Counted from the first letter of the stretch, positions 23,675 through 36,326 are shown. The stretch: DNA of 64,000 nucleotides from Styela clava (GCF_964204865.1 NC_135250.1:19521395-19585394); one strand, 5' to 3'. Notes: a model not told the origin generated them from the letters alone. A program made the numbers and translations.

Positions 23675-24007
23675 ACTCCACACACTACCAGTGGTCGTAT
23701 ATGTACGTAGTAATTAGAAGTCAAATATCTATTATGATGGCTGTAATAGTAGTAGCAAAATGTTTTCTCCGAAATTACCATTGGCTGAAGGTATTCAATT
23801 TAAATAAGATATGTCTGTTTAAGAGGAGAAACAAACCGTTATATATGATATTACCATTGATTGAAAGTTTATAACTTAGACTTTTCACTCATCGATTCAT
23901 ACTTTTTAGACAAATAGTCAAATTAACTGGTTTAATAGAACAGAGTTTGAACTGTTAATAATATTTCACTTTTTTCGTAAAATTTATTAAAATTAGAGAT
24001 TTCCCAA

Positions 24008-24114
24008 AAAATAGAGGAACGCTTCACGATTGTGCGTGTCATCCTTGCGTAGGGGCCATGCTAATCTTTTCTGTATCGTTCCAATTTTTTCATATGTACA
24101 CTCGAAAGTAGTAC
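24008..24114 (-). pseudogene. U6 copy 55, class L (ACAGAAA)
   Basis: G46A as in copy 41. A 4-bp duplication (GTAAGTAA near 24150) lengthens its promoter between the TATA-like and PSE-like elements. Confidence 0.7.
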
Positions 24115-24452
24115 ACTACACACACTCCCAGTGGTCGTATATGTACGTAGTAAGTAATTAGAAGTCAGATATCTATTATGGTGGCTGTACTAGTAGTAGC
24201 AAAATATTTCCTCCGAAATGACCATTGGTTCAAGGTATTTAATTTGAATACGATATGTCTGTTTAAGAGGAGAAACAAACCGTTATATATGATATTACCA
24301 TCGATTGAAAGTTTATAACTTGGAATTTTCACTCATCGATTCATACTTTTTAGACAAATAGTCAATTTAACTGGTTTAATTGAACAGAGATTGAACTGTT
24401 AGTAATATTCCACTTTTTTCCTGAAATTGAGTGAAATTAGAGATTTCTCACA

Positions 24453-24559
24453 AAAAAAGAGGAGCGCTTCACGATTGTGCGTGTCATCCTTTCGCAGAGG
24501 ACATGCTAATCTTCTCTGTATCGCTCAATTTTTTTCATATGTACACTCGAAAGTAGTAC
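24453..24559 (-). ncRNA. U6: U6 snRNA copy 56, class E2
   Basis: As copy 42, with C62U, C68A and G36-C96. Confidence 0.7.
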
Positions 24560-24892
24560 ACTCCACACACTCCGAGTGGTCGTATATGTACGTAGTAATT
24601 AGAAGTCAAATATCTATTATGGTGGCTGTAATAGTAGTAGCAAAATGTTTCCACCGAAATTACCATTGGTTGAAGGTATTTAATTTAAATACGATATGTC
24701 TGTTTAAGAGGTGAAACAAACCGTAATATATAATATCACCATTGATTGATAGTTTATAACTTAGACTTTTCACTCATCGATTCACACTTTTTAGACAAAT
24801 AGTCAAATTAACTGGTTTAATTGAACAGAGTTTGAACTGTTAATAATATTTCACTTTTTTCGTAAAATTTATTAAAATTAGAGATTTCCCAA

Positions 24893-24946
24893 AAAATAGA
24901 GGAACGCTTCACGATTGTGTGTGTGTGTCATCCTTGCGCAGGGGCC

Positions 24947-24977
<31 letters not shown>

Positions 24978-25003
24978 TTCATATGTACACTCGAAAGTAG
25001 TAC
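24893..25003 (-). pseudogene. U6 copy 57, class A with CA-repeat expansion
   Basis: 111 nt: ACACAC expanded by 4 nt at transcript positions 77-82. ACAGAGA and AGC are intact, but the PSE-like element upstream is partly deleted (25044-25072). I count its motifs as intact yet judge it an unlikely functional gene. Confidence 0.6.
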
Positions 25004-25043
25004 ACTTCACATACTCCCAGTGGTCGTATATGTACGTAGTAAT

Positions 25044-25072
25044 TAGAAGTTAAATATCTAGTAATAGTAGTA
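25044..25072 (-). promoter_or_regulatory. U6 promoter with PSE-like element partly deleted
   Basis: Upstream of the U6 copy at 24893-25003 the PSE-like sequence stops at AGATATTT, and the CAGCCACCATAA part found in other units is missing. The spacing to the next copy is correspondingly short, so the deletion is real within this sequence. The TATA-like box is kept. This copy also has a changed transcript, so it is probably a poor or silent gene. Confidence 0.6.
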
Positions 25073-25325
25073 GCAAAATGTTTCCTCCGAAATGACCATT
25101 GGTTGAAGGTATTTAATTTAAATACGATATGTCTGTTTAAGAGGAGAAACAAATCGTTATATATGATATTACCATCGATTGAAAGTTTATAATTTGGGAT
25201 TTTTACTCATCAATTCATACTTTTTGGACAAATAGTCGAATTCACTGGTGTAATTAAACAGAGATTGAACTTTTAGTAATATTCCACTTTTTTCCTGAAA
25301 TTGAGTGAAATTAAAGATTTCCCAC

Positions 25326-25432
25326 AAAATAGAGGAACGCTTCACGATTGTGCGTGCCATCCTTACCCAGGGGCCATTCTAATCTTCCATGTATCGTTCC
25401 ATTTTTTTCATAAGTACACTCGAAAGTAGTAC
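25326..25432 (-). pseudogene. U6 copy 58, class D (ACAUGGA, AGA)
   Basis: Both motifs mutated, but the 5' stem-loop is the intact consensus form, unlike most class D copies. Confidence 0.78.
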
Positions 25433-25765
25433 ACTCAACACACTCCCAGTGGTCGTATATGTACGTAGAAATTAGAAGTCAAATATCTATTATGGTGGCT
25501 GTAATAGTAGTAGCAAAATGTTTCCTCCGAAATGACCATTGGTTGAAGGTATATAATTTAAATACGATATGTCTGTTTAAGAGGAGAAACAAACCGTTAT
25601 ATATGATATTACCATCGATTGAAAGTTTATAACTTGGAATTTTCACTCATCGATTCATACTTTTTAGACAAATAGTCAAATTAACTGGTTTAATAGAACA
25701 GAGTTTGAACTGTTAATAATATTTCAATTTTTTCGTAAAGTTCATTAAAATTAGAGATTTCCCAA

Positions 25766-25872
25766 AAAATAGAGGAACGCTTCACGATTGTGCGTGTCAT
25801 CCTTGCGCAGGGGCCAGGCTAATCTTCTCTGTGTCGTTCCAATTTTTTCATATGTACACTCGAAAGTAGTAC
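25766..25872 (-). ncRNA. U6: U6 snRNA copy 59, class P
   Basis: A56C and U40C, directly before the ACAGAGA box. Confidence 0.7.
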
Positions 25873-26205
25873 ACTACACACACTCCCAGTGGTCGTATAT
25901 GTACGTAGTAATTAGAAGTCAAATATCTATTATGGTGGCTGTAATAGTAGTAGCAAAATGTTTCCACCGAAATTACCATTGGTTGAAGGTATTTAATTTA
26001 AATACGATATGTCTGTTTAAGAGGAGAAACAAACCGTAATATATAATATTACCATTGATTGAAAGTTTATAACTTAGACTTTTCACTCATCGATTCATAC
26101 TTTTTAGACAAATAGTCAAATTAACTGGTTTAATTGAACAGAGTTTGAACTGTTAATAATATTTCACTTTTTTCGTAAAATTTAATAAAATTAGAGATTT
26201 TCCAA

Positions 26206-26312
26206 AAAATAGAGGAACGCTTCACGATTGTGCGTGTCATCCTCGCGCAGGGGCCATGCTAATCTTCTATGTATCGTTCCAATTTTTTCATATGTACACT
26301 CGAAAGTAGTAC
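26206..26312 (-). pseudogene. U6 copy 60, class F (ACAUAGA)
   Basis: G44U in the box; AGC and telestem intact. A70G. Confidence 0.75.
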
Positions 26313-26645
26313 ACTTCACATACTCCCAGTGGTCGTATATGTACGTAGTAATTAGAAGTTAAATATCTATTATGGTGGCTGTAATAGTAGTAGCAAAATG
26401 TTTCGTCCGAAATGACCATTGGTTGAAGGTATTTAATTTAAATACGATATGTCTGTTTAAGAGGAGAAACAAACCGGTATATATGATATTACCATCGATT
26501 GAAAGTTTATAATTTGGGCTTTTTACTCATCAATTCATACTTTTTGGACAAATAGTCGAATTCACTGGTGTAATTAAACAGAGATTGAACTTTTCGTAAT
26601 ATTCCACTTTTTTCCTGAAATTGAGTGAAATTAGAGATTTCCCAC

Positions 26646-26752
26646 AAAATAGAGGAACGCTTCACGATTGTGCGTGCCATCCTTACCCAGGGGCCATTCT
26701 AATCTTCCATGTATCGTTCCATTTTTTTTATAAGTACACTCAAAATTAGTAC
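26646..26752 (-). pseudogene. U6 copy 61, class D (ACAUGGA, AGA)
   Basis: Both motifs mutated; loop cap changed to UUUG and A-tract altered. Confidence 0.8.
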
Positions 26753-27085
26753 ACTCCACACACTCCCAGTAGTCGTATATGTACGTAGAAATTAGAAGTC
26801 AAATATCTATTATGGTGGCTGTAATAGTAGTAGCAAAATGTTTCCTCCGAAATTACCATTGGTTGAAGGTATTTAATTTAAATACGATATGTCTGTATAA
26901 GAGGAGAAACAAACCGTTATATATGATATTACCATCGATTGAAAGTTTATAACTTGGAATTTTCACTCATCGATTCATACTTTTTAGAGAAATAGTCAAA
27001 TTAACTGGTTTAATTGAACAGAGATTGAACTGTTAGTAATATTCCACTTTTTTCGTAAAATTTATTAAAATTAGAGATTTCCCAC

Positions 27086-27135
27086 AAAATAGAGGAACGC
27101 TTCACGATTGTGCGTGTCATCCTTGCGCAGGGGCC

Positions 27136-27166
<31 letters not shown>

Positions 27167-27192
27167 TTCATATGTACACTCGAAAGTAGTAC
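27086..27192 (-). ncRNA. U6: U6 snRNA copy 62, class A
   Basis: Exact class A consensus. Confidence 0.9.
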
Positions 27193-27525
27193 ACTACACA
27201 CACTCCCAGTGGTCGTATATGTACGTAGTAATTAGAAGTCAAATATCTATTATGGTGGCTGTAATAGTAGTAGCAAAATATTTCCTCCGAAATGACCATT
27301 GGTATAAGGTATTTAATTTAAATACGATATGTCTGTTTAAGAGGAGAAACAAACCGTTATATATGATATTACCATCGATTGAAAGTTTATAACTTGGAAT
27401 TTTCTCTCATCGATTCATACTTTCTAGATAAATAGTCAAATTAACTGGTTTAATTGAACAGAGATTGAACTGTTCGTAATATTCCACTTTTTTCCTGAAA
27501 TTGAGTGAAATTAGAGATTTCCCAC

Positions 27526-27632
27526 AAAAAAGAGGAGCGCTTCACGATTGTGCGTGTCATCCTTGCGCAGGGGACATGCTAATCTTCTCTGTATCGCCCA
27601 ATTTTTTTCATATGTACACTCGAAAGTAGTAC
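27526..27632 (-). ncRNA. U6: U6 snRNA copy 63, class C
   Basis: G36-C96 kept; A35G makes the next telestem pair G-U. Confidence 0.78.
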
Positions 27633-27965
27633 ACTCCACACACTCCGAGTGGTCGTATATGTACGTAGTAATTAGAAGTCGAATATCTATTATGGTGGCT
27701 GTAATAGTAGTAGCAAAATGTTTCCACCGAAATTACCATTGGTTGAAGGTATTTAATTTAAATACGATATGTCTGTTTAAGAGGAGAAACAAACCGTAAT
27801 ATATAATATTACCATTGATTGAAAGTTTATAACTTAGACTTTTCACTCATCGATTCATACTTTTTAGACAAATAGTCAAATTAACTGGTTTAATTGAACA
27901 GAGTTTGAACTGTTAATAATATTTCACTTTTTTCGTAAAATTTAATAAAATTAGAGATTTTCCAA

Positions 27966-28072
27966 AAAATAGAGGAACGCTTCACGATTGTGCGTGTCAT
28001 CCTTGCGCAGGGGCCATGCTAATCTTCTATGTATCGTTCCAATTTTTTCATATGTACACTCGAAAGTAGTAC
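27966..28072 (-). pseudogene. U6 copy 64, class F (ACAUAGA)
   Basis: G44U only; otherwise canonical. Confidence 0.75.
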
Positions 28073-28405
28073 ACTTCACATACTCCCAGTGGTCGTATAT
28101 GTACGTAGTAATTAGAAGTTAAATATCTATTATGGTGGCTGTAATAGTAGTAGCAAAATGTTTCCTCCGAAATGACCATTGGTTGAAGGTATTTAATTTA
28201 AATACGATATGTCTGTTTAAGAGGAGAAACAAACCGGTATATATGATATTACCATCGATTGGAAGTTTATAATTTGGGCTTTTTACTCATCAATTCATAC
28301 TTTTTGGACAAATAGTCGAATTCACTGGTGTAATTAAACAGAGATTGAACTTTTCGTAATATTCCACTTTTTTCCTGAAATTGAGTGAAATTAGAGATTT
28401 CCCAC

Positions 28406-28512
28406 AAAATAGAGGAACGCTTCACGATTGTGCGTGCCATCCTTACCCAGGGGCCATTCTAATCTTCCATGTATCGTTCCATTTTTTTTATAAGTACACT
28501 CAAAATCAGTAC
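28406..28512 (-). pseudogene. U6 copy 65, class D (ACAUGGA, AGA)
   Basis: Both motifs mutated; 5' stem further changed (plus strand CAAAATCAGTAC). Confidence 0.8.
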
Positions 28513-28845
28513 ACTCCACACACTCCCAGTAATCGTATATGTACGTAGAAATTAGAAGTCAAATATCTATTATGGTGGCTGTAATAGTAGTAGCAAAATG
28601 TTTCATCCGAAATTACCATTGGTTGAAGGTATTTAATTTAAATACGATATGTCTGTTTAAGAGGAGAAACAAACCGTTATATATGATATTACCATCGATT
28701 GAAAGTTTATAACTTGGAATTTTCACTCATCGATTCATACTTTTTAGAGAAATAGTCAAATTAACTGGTTTAATTGAACAGAGATTGAACTGTTAGTAAT
28801 ATTCCACTTTTTTCGTAAAATTTATTAAAATTAGAGATTTCCCAC

Positions 28846-28952
28846 AAAATAGAGGAACGCTTCACGATTGTGCGTGTCATCCTTGCGCAGGGGCCATGTT
28901 AATCTTCTCTGTATCGTTCCAATTTTTTCATATGTACACTCGAAAGTAGTAC
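28846..28952 (-). pseudogene. U6 copy 66, class A with AGC to AAC
   Basis: G54A in the catalytic triad on an otherwise canonical transcript; a recent single hit. Confidence 0.7.
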
Positions 28953-29285
28953 ACTACACACACTCCCAGTGGTCGTATATGTACGTAGTAATTAGAAGTC
29001 AAATATCTATTATGGTGGCTGTAATAGTAGTAGCAAAATATTTCCTCCGAAATGACCATTGGTATAAGGTATTTAATTTAAATACGATATGTCTGTTTAA
29101 GAGGAGAAACAAACCGTTATATATGATATTACCATCGATTGAAAGTTTATAACTTGGAATTTTCACTCATCGATTCATACTTTTTAGAGAAATAGTCAAA
29201 TTAACTGGTTTAATTGAACAGAGATTGAACTGTTAGTATTATTCCACTTTTTTCGTCAAATTTATTAAAATTAGAGATTTCCCAC

Positions 29286-29392
29286 AAAATAGAGGAACGC
29301 TTCACGATTGTGCGTGTCATCCTTGCGCAGGGGCCTTGCTAATCTTCTCTGTATCGTTCCAATTTTTTCATATGTACACTCGAAAGAAGTAC
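29286..29392 (-). ncRNA. U6: U6 snRNA copy 67, class A variant
   Basis: Motifs intact; U57A after the triad and A6U in the 5' stem. Promoter also has changes near the TATA-like box (GGTCTTATATG on the plus strand). Confidence 0.7.
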
Positions 29393-29725
29393 ACTACACA
29401 CACTCCCAGTGGTCTTATATGTACGAAGAAATTAGAAGTCAAATATCTTTTATGGTGGCTGTAATAGTAGTAGCAAAATGTTTCCTCCGAAATGACCATT
29501 GGTTTAAGGTATTTAATTTGAATACGATATGTCTGTTTAAGAGGAGAAACAAACCGTTATATATGATATTACCATCGATTGAAAGTTTATAACTTGGAAT
29601 TTTCACTCATCGATTCATACTTTTTAGACAAATAGTCAAATTAACTGGTTTAATTGAACAGAGATTGAACTGTTAGTAATATTCCACTTTTTTCCTGAAA
29701 TTTAGTGAAATTAGAGATTTCCCAC

Positions 29726-29832
29726 AAAAAAGAGGAGCGCTTCACGATTGTGCGTGTCATCCTTGCGCAGGGGACATGCTAATCTTCTCTGTATCGCTCA
29801 ATTTTTTTCATATGTACACTCGAAAGTAGTAC
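29726..29832 (-). ncRNA. U6: U6 snRNA copy 68, class C
   Basis: Class C consensus. Confidence 0.8.
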
Positions 29833-30165
29833 ACTCCACAAACTCCGAGTGGTCGTATATGTACGTAGTAATTAGAAGTCAAATATCTATTATGTTGGCT
29901 GTAATAGTAGTAGCAAAATGTTTTCTCCGAAATTACCATTGGTTGAAGGTATTTAATTTAAATAAGATATGTCTGTTTAAGAGGAGATACAAACCGTTAT
30001 ATATGATATTACCATTGATTGAAAGTTTATATCTTAGACTTTTCACTCATCGATTCATACTTTTTAGACCAATAGTCAAATTAACTGGTTTAATAGAACA
30101 GAGTTCGAACTGTTAATAATATTTCAATTTTTTCGTAAAATTTATTAAAATTAGAGATTTCCCAA

Positions 30166-30272
30166 AAAATAGAGGAAAACTTCACGATTGTGCGTGTCAT
30201 CCTTGCGCAGGGGCCAGGCTAATCTTCTCTGTGTCGTTCCAATTTTTTCATATGTACACTCGAAAGTAGTAC
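30166..30272 (-). ncRNA. U6: U6 snRNA copy 69, class P variant
   Basis: A56C and U40C; C94U and G95U open the base of the telestem. Confidence 0.65.
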
Positions 30273-30605
30273 ACTACACACACTCCCAGTGGTCGTATAT
30301 GTACGTAGTAATTAGAAGTCAAATATCTATTATGGTGGCTGTAATAGTAGTAGCAAAATATTTCCTCCGAAATGACCATTGGTTTAAGGTATTTAATTTA
30401 AATACGATATGTCGGTTTAAGAGGAGAAACAAACCGTTATATATGATATTACCATCGATTGAAAGTATATAACTTGGAATTTTCTCTCATCGATTCATAC
30501 TTTCTAGACAAATATTCAAATTAACTGGTTTAATTGAACAGAGATTGAACTGTTAGTAATATTCCACTTTTTTCCTGAAATTTAGTGAAATTAGAGATTT
30601 CCCAC

Positions 30606-30712
30606 ACAAAAGAGGAGCGCTTCACGATTGTGCGTGTCATCCTTGCGCAGGGGACATGCTAATCTTCTCTGTATCGCTCAATTTTTTTCATATGTACACT
30701 CGAAAGTAGTAC
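30606..30712 (-). ncRNA. U6: U6 snRNA copy 70, class C
   Basis: Class C; T run cut to four by a G (TTTTGTGTGGG). PSE-like and TATA-like elements normal. Confidence 0.8.
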
Positions 30713-31045
30713 ACTCCACACACTCCGAGTGGTCGTATATGTACGTAGTAATTAGAAGTCAAATATCTATTATGGTGGCTGTAATAGTAGTAGCAAAATC
30801 TTTCCACCGAAATTACCATTGGTTGAAGGTATTTAATTTAAATACGATATGTCTGTTTAAGAGGAGAAACAAACCGTAATATATAATATTACCATTGATT
30901 AAAAGTTTATAACTTAGACTTTTCACTCATCGATTCATACTTTTTAGACAAATAGTCAAATTAACTGGTTTAATTGAACAGAGTTTGAACTGTTAATAAT
31001 ATTTCACTTTTTTCGTAAAATTTAATAAAATTAGAGATTTTCCAA

Positions 31046-31152
31046 AAAATAGAGGAACGCTTCACGATTGTGCGTGTCATCCTTGCGCAGGGGCCATGCT
31101 AATCTTCTATGTATCGTTCCAATTTTTTCATATGTACACTCGAAAGTAGTAC
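31046..31152 (-). pseudogene. U6 copy 71, class F (ACAUAGA)
   Basis: G44U only. Confidence 0.75.
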
Positions 31153-31485
31153 ACTTCACATACTCCCAGTTGTCGTATATGTACGTAGTAATTAGAAGTT
31201 AAATATCTATTATGGTGGCTGTAATAGTAGTAGCAAAATGTTTCCTCCGAAATGACCATTGGTTGAAGGTATTTAATTTAAATACGATATGTCTGTTTAA
31301 GAGGAGAAACAAACCGGTATATATGATATTACCATCGATTGAAAGTTTATAATTTGGGCTTTTTACTCATCAATTCATACTTTTTGGACAAATAGTCGAA
31401 TTCACTGGTGTAATTAAACAGAGATTGAACTTTTCGTAATATTCCACTTTTTTCCTGAAATTGAGTGAAATTAGAGATTTCCCAC

Positions 31486-31592
31486 AAAATAGAGGAACGC
31501 TTCACGATTGTGCGTGCCATCCTTACCCAGGGGCCATTCTAATCTTCCATGTATCGTTCCATTTTTTTCATAAGTACACTCAAAATTAGTAC
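31486..31592 (-). pseudogene. U6 copy 72, class D (ACAUGGA, AGA)
   Basis: Both motifs mutated; UUUG loop cap. Confidence 0.8.
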
Positions 31593-31925
31593 ACTCCACA
31601 CACTCCCAGTAGTCGTATATGTACGTAGAAATTAGAAGTCAAATATCTATTATGGTGGCTGTAATAGTAGTAGCAAAATGTTTCCTCCGAAATTACCATT
31701 GGTTGAAGGTATTTAATTTAAATACGATATGTCTGTTTAAGAGGAGAAACAAACCGTTATATATGATATTACCATCGATTGAAAGTTTATAACTTGGAAT
31801 TTTCACTCATCGATTCATACTTTTTAGAGAAATAGTCAAATTAACTGGTTTAATTGAACAGAGATTGAACTGTTAGTAATATTCCACTTTTTTCGTAAAA
31901 TTTATTAAAATTAGAGATTTCCCAC

Positions 31926-31975
31926 AAAATAGAGGAACGCTTCACGATTGTGCGTTTCATCCTTGCGCAGGGGCC

Positions 31976-32006
<31 letters not shown>

Positions 32007-32032
32007 TTCATATGTACACTCGAAAGTAGTAC
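31926..32032 (-). ncRNA. U6: U6 snRNA copy 73, class A
   Basis: Single change C77A; motifs intact. Confidence 0.83.
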
Positions 32033-32365
32033 ACTACACACACTCCCAGTGGTCGTATATGTACGTAGTAATTAGAAGTCAAATATCTATTATGGTGGCT
32101 GTAATAGTAGTAGCAAAATATTTCCTCCGAAATGACCATTGGTATAAGGTATTTAATTTAAATACGATATGTCTGTTTAAGAGGAGAAACAAACCGTTAT
32201 ATATGATATTACCATCGATTGAAAGTTTATAACTTGGAATTTTCACTCATCGATTCATACTTTTTAGAGAAATAGTCAAATTAACTGGTTTAATTGAACA
32301 GAGATTGAACTGTTAGTATTATTCCACTTTTTTCGTCAAATTTATTAAAATTAGAGATTTCCCAC

Positions 32366-32415
32366 AAAATAGAGGAACGCTTCACGATTGTGCGTGTCAT
32401 CCTTGCGCAGGGGCC

Positions 32416-32446
<31 letters not shown>

Positions 32447-32472
32447 TTCATATGTACACTCGAAAGTAGTAC
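32366..32472 (-). ncRNA. U6: U6 snRNA copy 74, class A
   Basis: Exact class A consensus. Confidence 0.9.
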
Positions 32473-32805
32473 ACTACACACACTCCCAGTGGTCGTATAT
32501 GTACGTAGTAATTAGAAGTCAAATATCTATTATGGTGGCTGTAGTAGTAGTAGCAAAATATTTCCTCCGAAATGACCATTGGTTGAAGGTATTTTATTTA
32601 AATACGATATGTCTGTTTAAGAGGAGAAACAAACCGTTATATATGATATTACCATCGATTGAAAGTTTATAACTTGGAATTTTCACTCATCGATTCATAC
32701 TTTTTAGACAAATAGTCAAATTAACTGGTTTAATTGAACAGAGATTGAACTGTTAGTAATATTCCACTTTTTTCCTGAAATTGAGTGAAATTAGAGATTT
32801 CTCAC

Positions 32806-32912
32806 AAAACAGAGGAACGCTTCACGATTGTGCGTGTCATCCTTGCGCAGGGGCCATGCTAATCTTCTCTGTATCGCTCAAATTTTTTCATATGTACACT
32901 CGAAAGTAGTAC
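32806..32912 (-). ncRNA. U6: U6 snRNA copy 75, class H
   Basis: Class H consensus with CCATC PSE-like form. Confidence 0.8.
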
Positions 32913-33245
32913 ACTCCACGCACTCCCAGTGGTCGTATATGTACGTAGTAATTAGAAGTCAAATATCTATTATGATGGCTGTAATAGTAGTAGCAAAATG
33001 TTTTCTCCGAAATTACCATTGGTTGGAGGTATTTAATTTAAATAAGATATGTCTGTTTAAGAGGAGAAACAAACCGTTATATATGATATTACCATTGATT
33101 GAAAGTTTATAACTTAGACTTTTCACTCATCGATTCATACTTTTTAGACAAATAGTCAAATTAACTGGTTTAATAGAACAGAGTTTGAACTGTAAATAAT
33201 ATTTCACTTTTTTCGTAAAATTTATTAAAATTAGAGATTTCCCAA

Positions 33246-33352
33246 AAAATAGAGGAACGCTTCACGATTGTGCGTGTCATCCTTGCGCAGGGGCCATGCT
33301 AATCTTCTCTGTATTGTTCCAATTTTTTCATATGTTTACTCGAAAGTAGTAC
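33246..33352 (-). ncRNA. U6: U6 snRNA copy 76, class A variant
   Basis: Motifs intact; G38A (GGAACAAUACAG), and G16A, U17A unpair the 5' stem base. Confidence 0.7.
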
Positions 33353-33686
33353 ACTACACACACTCCCAGTGGTCGTATATGTACGTAGTAATTAGAAGTC
33401 AAATATCTATTATGGTGGCTGTAATAGTAGTAGCAAAATATTTCTCCCGAAATGACCATTGGTTTAAGGTATTTAATTTGAATACGATATGTCTGTTTAA
33501 GAGGAGAAACAAACCGTTATATATGATATTACCATCGATTGAAAGTTTATAACTTGGAATTTTCACTCATCGATTCATACTTTTTAGACAAATAGTCAAA
33601 TTAACTGGTTTAATTGAACATTGATTGAACTGTTAGTAATATTCCACTTTTTTCCTGAAATTGAGTGAAATTAGAGATTTCTCACA

Positions 33687-33793
33687 AAAAAAGAGGAGCG
33701 CTTCACGATTGTGCGTGTCATCCTTGCGCAGGGGACATGCTAATCTTCTCTGTATCGCTCAATTTTTTTCATATGTACACTCGAAGGTAGTAC
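33687..33793 (-). ncRNA. U6: U6 snRNA copy 77, class C
   Basis: G36-C96; U8C at the closing pair of the UUCG loop. Confidence 0.78.
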
Positions 33794-34126
33794 ACTCCAC
33801 ACACTCCGAGTGGTCGTATATGTACGTAGTAATTAGAAGTCAAATATCTATTATGGTGGCTGTAATAGTAGTAGCAAAATGTTTCCACCGAAATTACCAT
33901 TGGTTGAAGGTATTTAATTTAAATACGATATGTCTGTTTAAGAGGAGAAACAAACCGTTATATATGATATTACCATCGATTGAAAGTTTATAACTTGGAA
34001 TTTTCACTCATCGATTCATACTTTTTAGAGAAATAGTCAAATTAACTGGTTTAATTGAACAGAGATTGAACTGTTAGTAATATTCCACTTTTTTCGTAAA
34101 ATTTATTAAAATTAGAGATTTCCCAC

Positions 34127-34233
34127 AAAATAGAGGAACGCTTCACGATTGTGCGTGTCATCCTTGGGCAGGGGCCATGCTAATATTTTCTGTATCGTTC
34201 CAATTTTTTCATATGTACACTCGAAAATAGTAC
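34127..34233 (-). pseudogene. U6 copy 78, class L (ACAGAAA)
   Basis: G46A, a second change four bases downstream (AAAAUAUUAG) and G67C. Confidence 0.72.
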
Positions 34234-34566
34234 ACTACACACACTCCCAGTGGTCGTATATGTACGTAGTAATTAGAAGTCAAATATCTATTATGGTGGC
34301 TGTAATAGTAGTAGCAAAATATTTCCTCCGAAATGACCATTGGTATAAGGTATTTAATTTAAATACGATATGTCTGTTTAAGAGGAGAAACAAACCGTTA
34401 TATATGATATTACCATCGATTGAAAGTTTATAACTTGGAATTTTCACTCATCGATTCATACTTTTTAGAGAAATAGTCAAATTAACTGGTTTAATTGAAC
34501 CGAGATTGAACTGTTAGTATTATTCCACTTTTTTCGTCAAATTTATTAAAATTAGAGATTTCCCAC

Positions 34567-34673
34567 AAAATAGAGGAACGCTTCACGATTGTGCGTGTCA
34601 TCCTTGCGCAGGGGCCATTCTAATCTTCTCTGTATCGTTCCAATTTTTTCATATGTACACTCGAAAGTAGTAC
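34567..34673 (-). pseudogene. U6 copy 79, class A with AGC to AGA
   Basis: C55A alone breaks the triad; ACAGAGA intact. Confidence 0.7.
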
Positions 34674-35006
34674 ACTACACACACTCCCAGTGGTCGTATA
34701 TGTACGTAGTAATTAGAAGTCAAATATCTATTATGGTGGCTGTAATAGTAGTAGCAAAATATTTCCTCCGAAATGACCATTGGTTTAAGGTATTTAATTT
34801 AAATACGATATGTCTGTTTAAGAGGAGAAACAAACCGTTATATATGATATTACCATCGATTGAAAGTATATAACTTGGAATTTTCTCTCATCGATTCATA
34901 CTTTCTAGACAAATAGTCAAATTAACTGGTTTAATTGAACAGAGATTGAACTGTTAGTAATATTCCACTTTTTTCCTGAAATTTAGTGAAATTAGAGATT
35001 TCCCAC

Positions 35007-35113
35007 ACAAAAGAGGAGCGCTTCACGATTGTGCGTGTCATCCTTGCGCAGGGGACATGCTAATCTTCTCTGTATCGCTCAATTTTTTTCATATGTACAC
35101 TCGAAAGTAGTAC
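35007..35113 (-). ncRNA. U6: U6 snRNA copy 80, class C
   Basis: Near-identical to copy 70, 4401 bp (ten units) upstream, including the interrupted T run. Confidence 0.8.
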
Positions 35114-35446
35114 ACTCCACACACTCCGAGTGGTCGTATATGTACGTAGTAATTAGAAGTCAAATATCTATTATGGTGGCTGTAATAGTAGTAGCAAAAT
35201 CTTTCCACCGAAATTACCATTGGTTGAAGGTATTTAATTTAAATACGATATGTCTGTATAAGAGGAGAAACAAACCGTAATATATAATATTACCATTGAT
35301 TAAAAGTTTATAACTTAGACTTTTCACTCATCGATTCATACTTTTTAGACAAATAGTCAAATTAACTGGTTTAATTGAACATAGTTTGAACTGTTAATAA
35401 TATTTCACTTTTTTCGTAAAATTTAATAAAATTAGAGATTTTCCAA

Positions 35447-35553
35447 AAAATAGAGGAACGCTTCACGATTGTGCGTGTCATCCTTGCGCAGGGGCCATGC
35501 TAATCTTCTATGTATCGTTCCAATTTTTTCATATGTACACTCGAAAGTAGTAC
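35447..35553 (-). pseudogene. U6 copy 81, class F (ACAUAGA)
   Basis: G44U; otherwise canonical. Confidence 0.75.
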
Positions 35554-35886
35554 ACTTCACATACTCCCACTGGTCGTATATGTACGTAGTAATTAGAAGT
35601 TAAATATCTATAATGGTGGCTGTAATAGTAGTAGCAAAATGTTTCCTCCGAAATGACCATTGGTTGAAGGTATTTAATTTAAATACGATATGTCTGTTTA
35701 GGAGGAGAAACAAACCGGTATATATGATATTACCATCGATTGAAAGTTTATAATTTGGGCTTTTTACTCATCAATTCATACTTTTTGGACAAATAGTCGA
35801 ATTCACTGGTGTAATTAAACAGAGATTGAACTTTTCGTGATATTCCACTTTTTTCCTGAAATTGAGTGAAATCAGAGATTTCCCAC

Positions 35887-35993
35887 AAAATAGAGGAACG
35901 CTTCACGATTGTGCGTGCCATCCTTACCCAGGGGCCATTCTAATCTTCCATGTATCGTTCCATTTTTTTCATAAGTAAGCTCAAAATTAGTAC
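35887..35993 (-). pseudogene. U6 copy 82, class D (ACAUGGA, AGA)
   Basis: Both motifs mutated; 5' stem broken further (plus strand AAGTAAGCTCAAAA). Confidence 0.8.
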
Positions 35994-36326
35994 ACTCCAC
36001 ACACTCCCAGTAGTCGTATATGTACGTAGAAATTAGAAGTCAAATATCTATTATGGTGGCTGTAATAGTAGTAGCAAAATGTTTCCTCCGAAATTACCAT
36101 TGGTTGAAGGTATTTAATTTAAATACGATATGTCTGTTTAAGAGGAGAAACAAACCGTTATATATGATATTACCATCGATTGAAAGTTTATAACTTGGAA
36201 TTTTCACTCATCGATTCATACTTTTTAGAAAAATAGTCAAATTAACTGGTTTAATTGAACAGAGATTGAACTGTTAGTAATATTCCACTTTTTTCGTAAA
36301 ATTTATTAAAATTAGAGATTTCCTAC

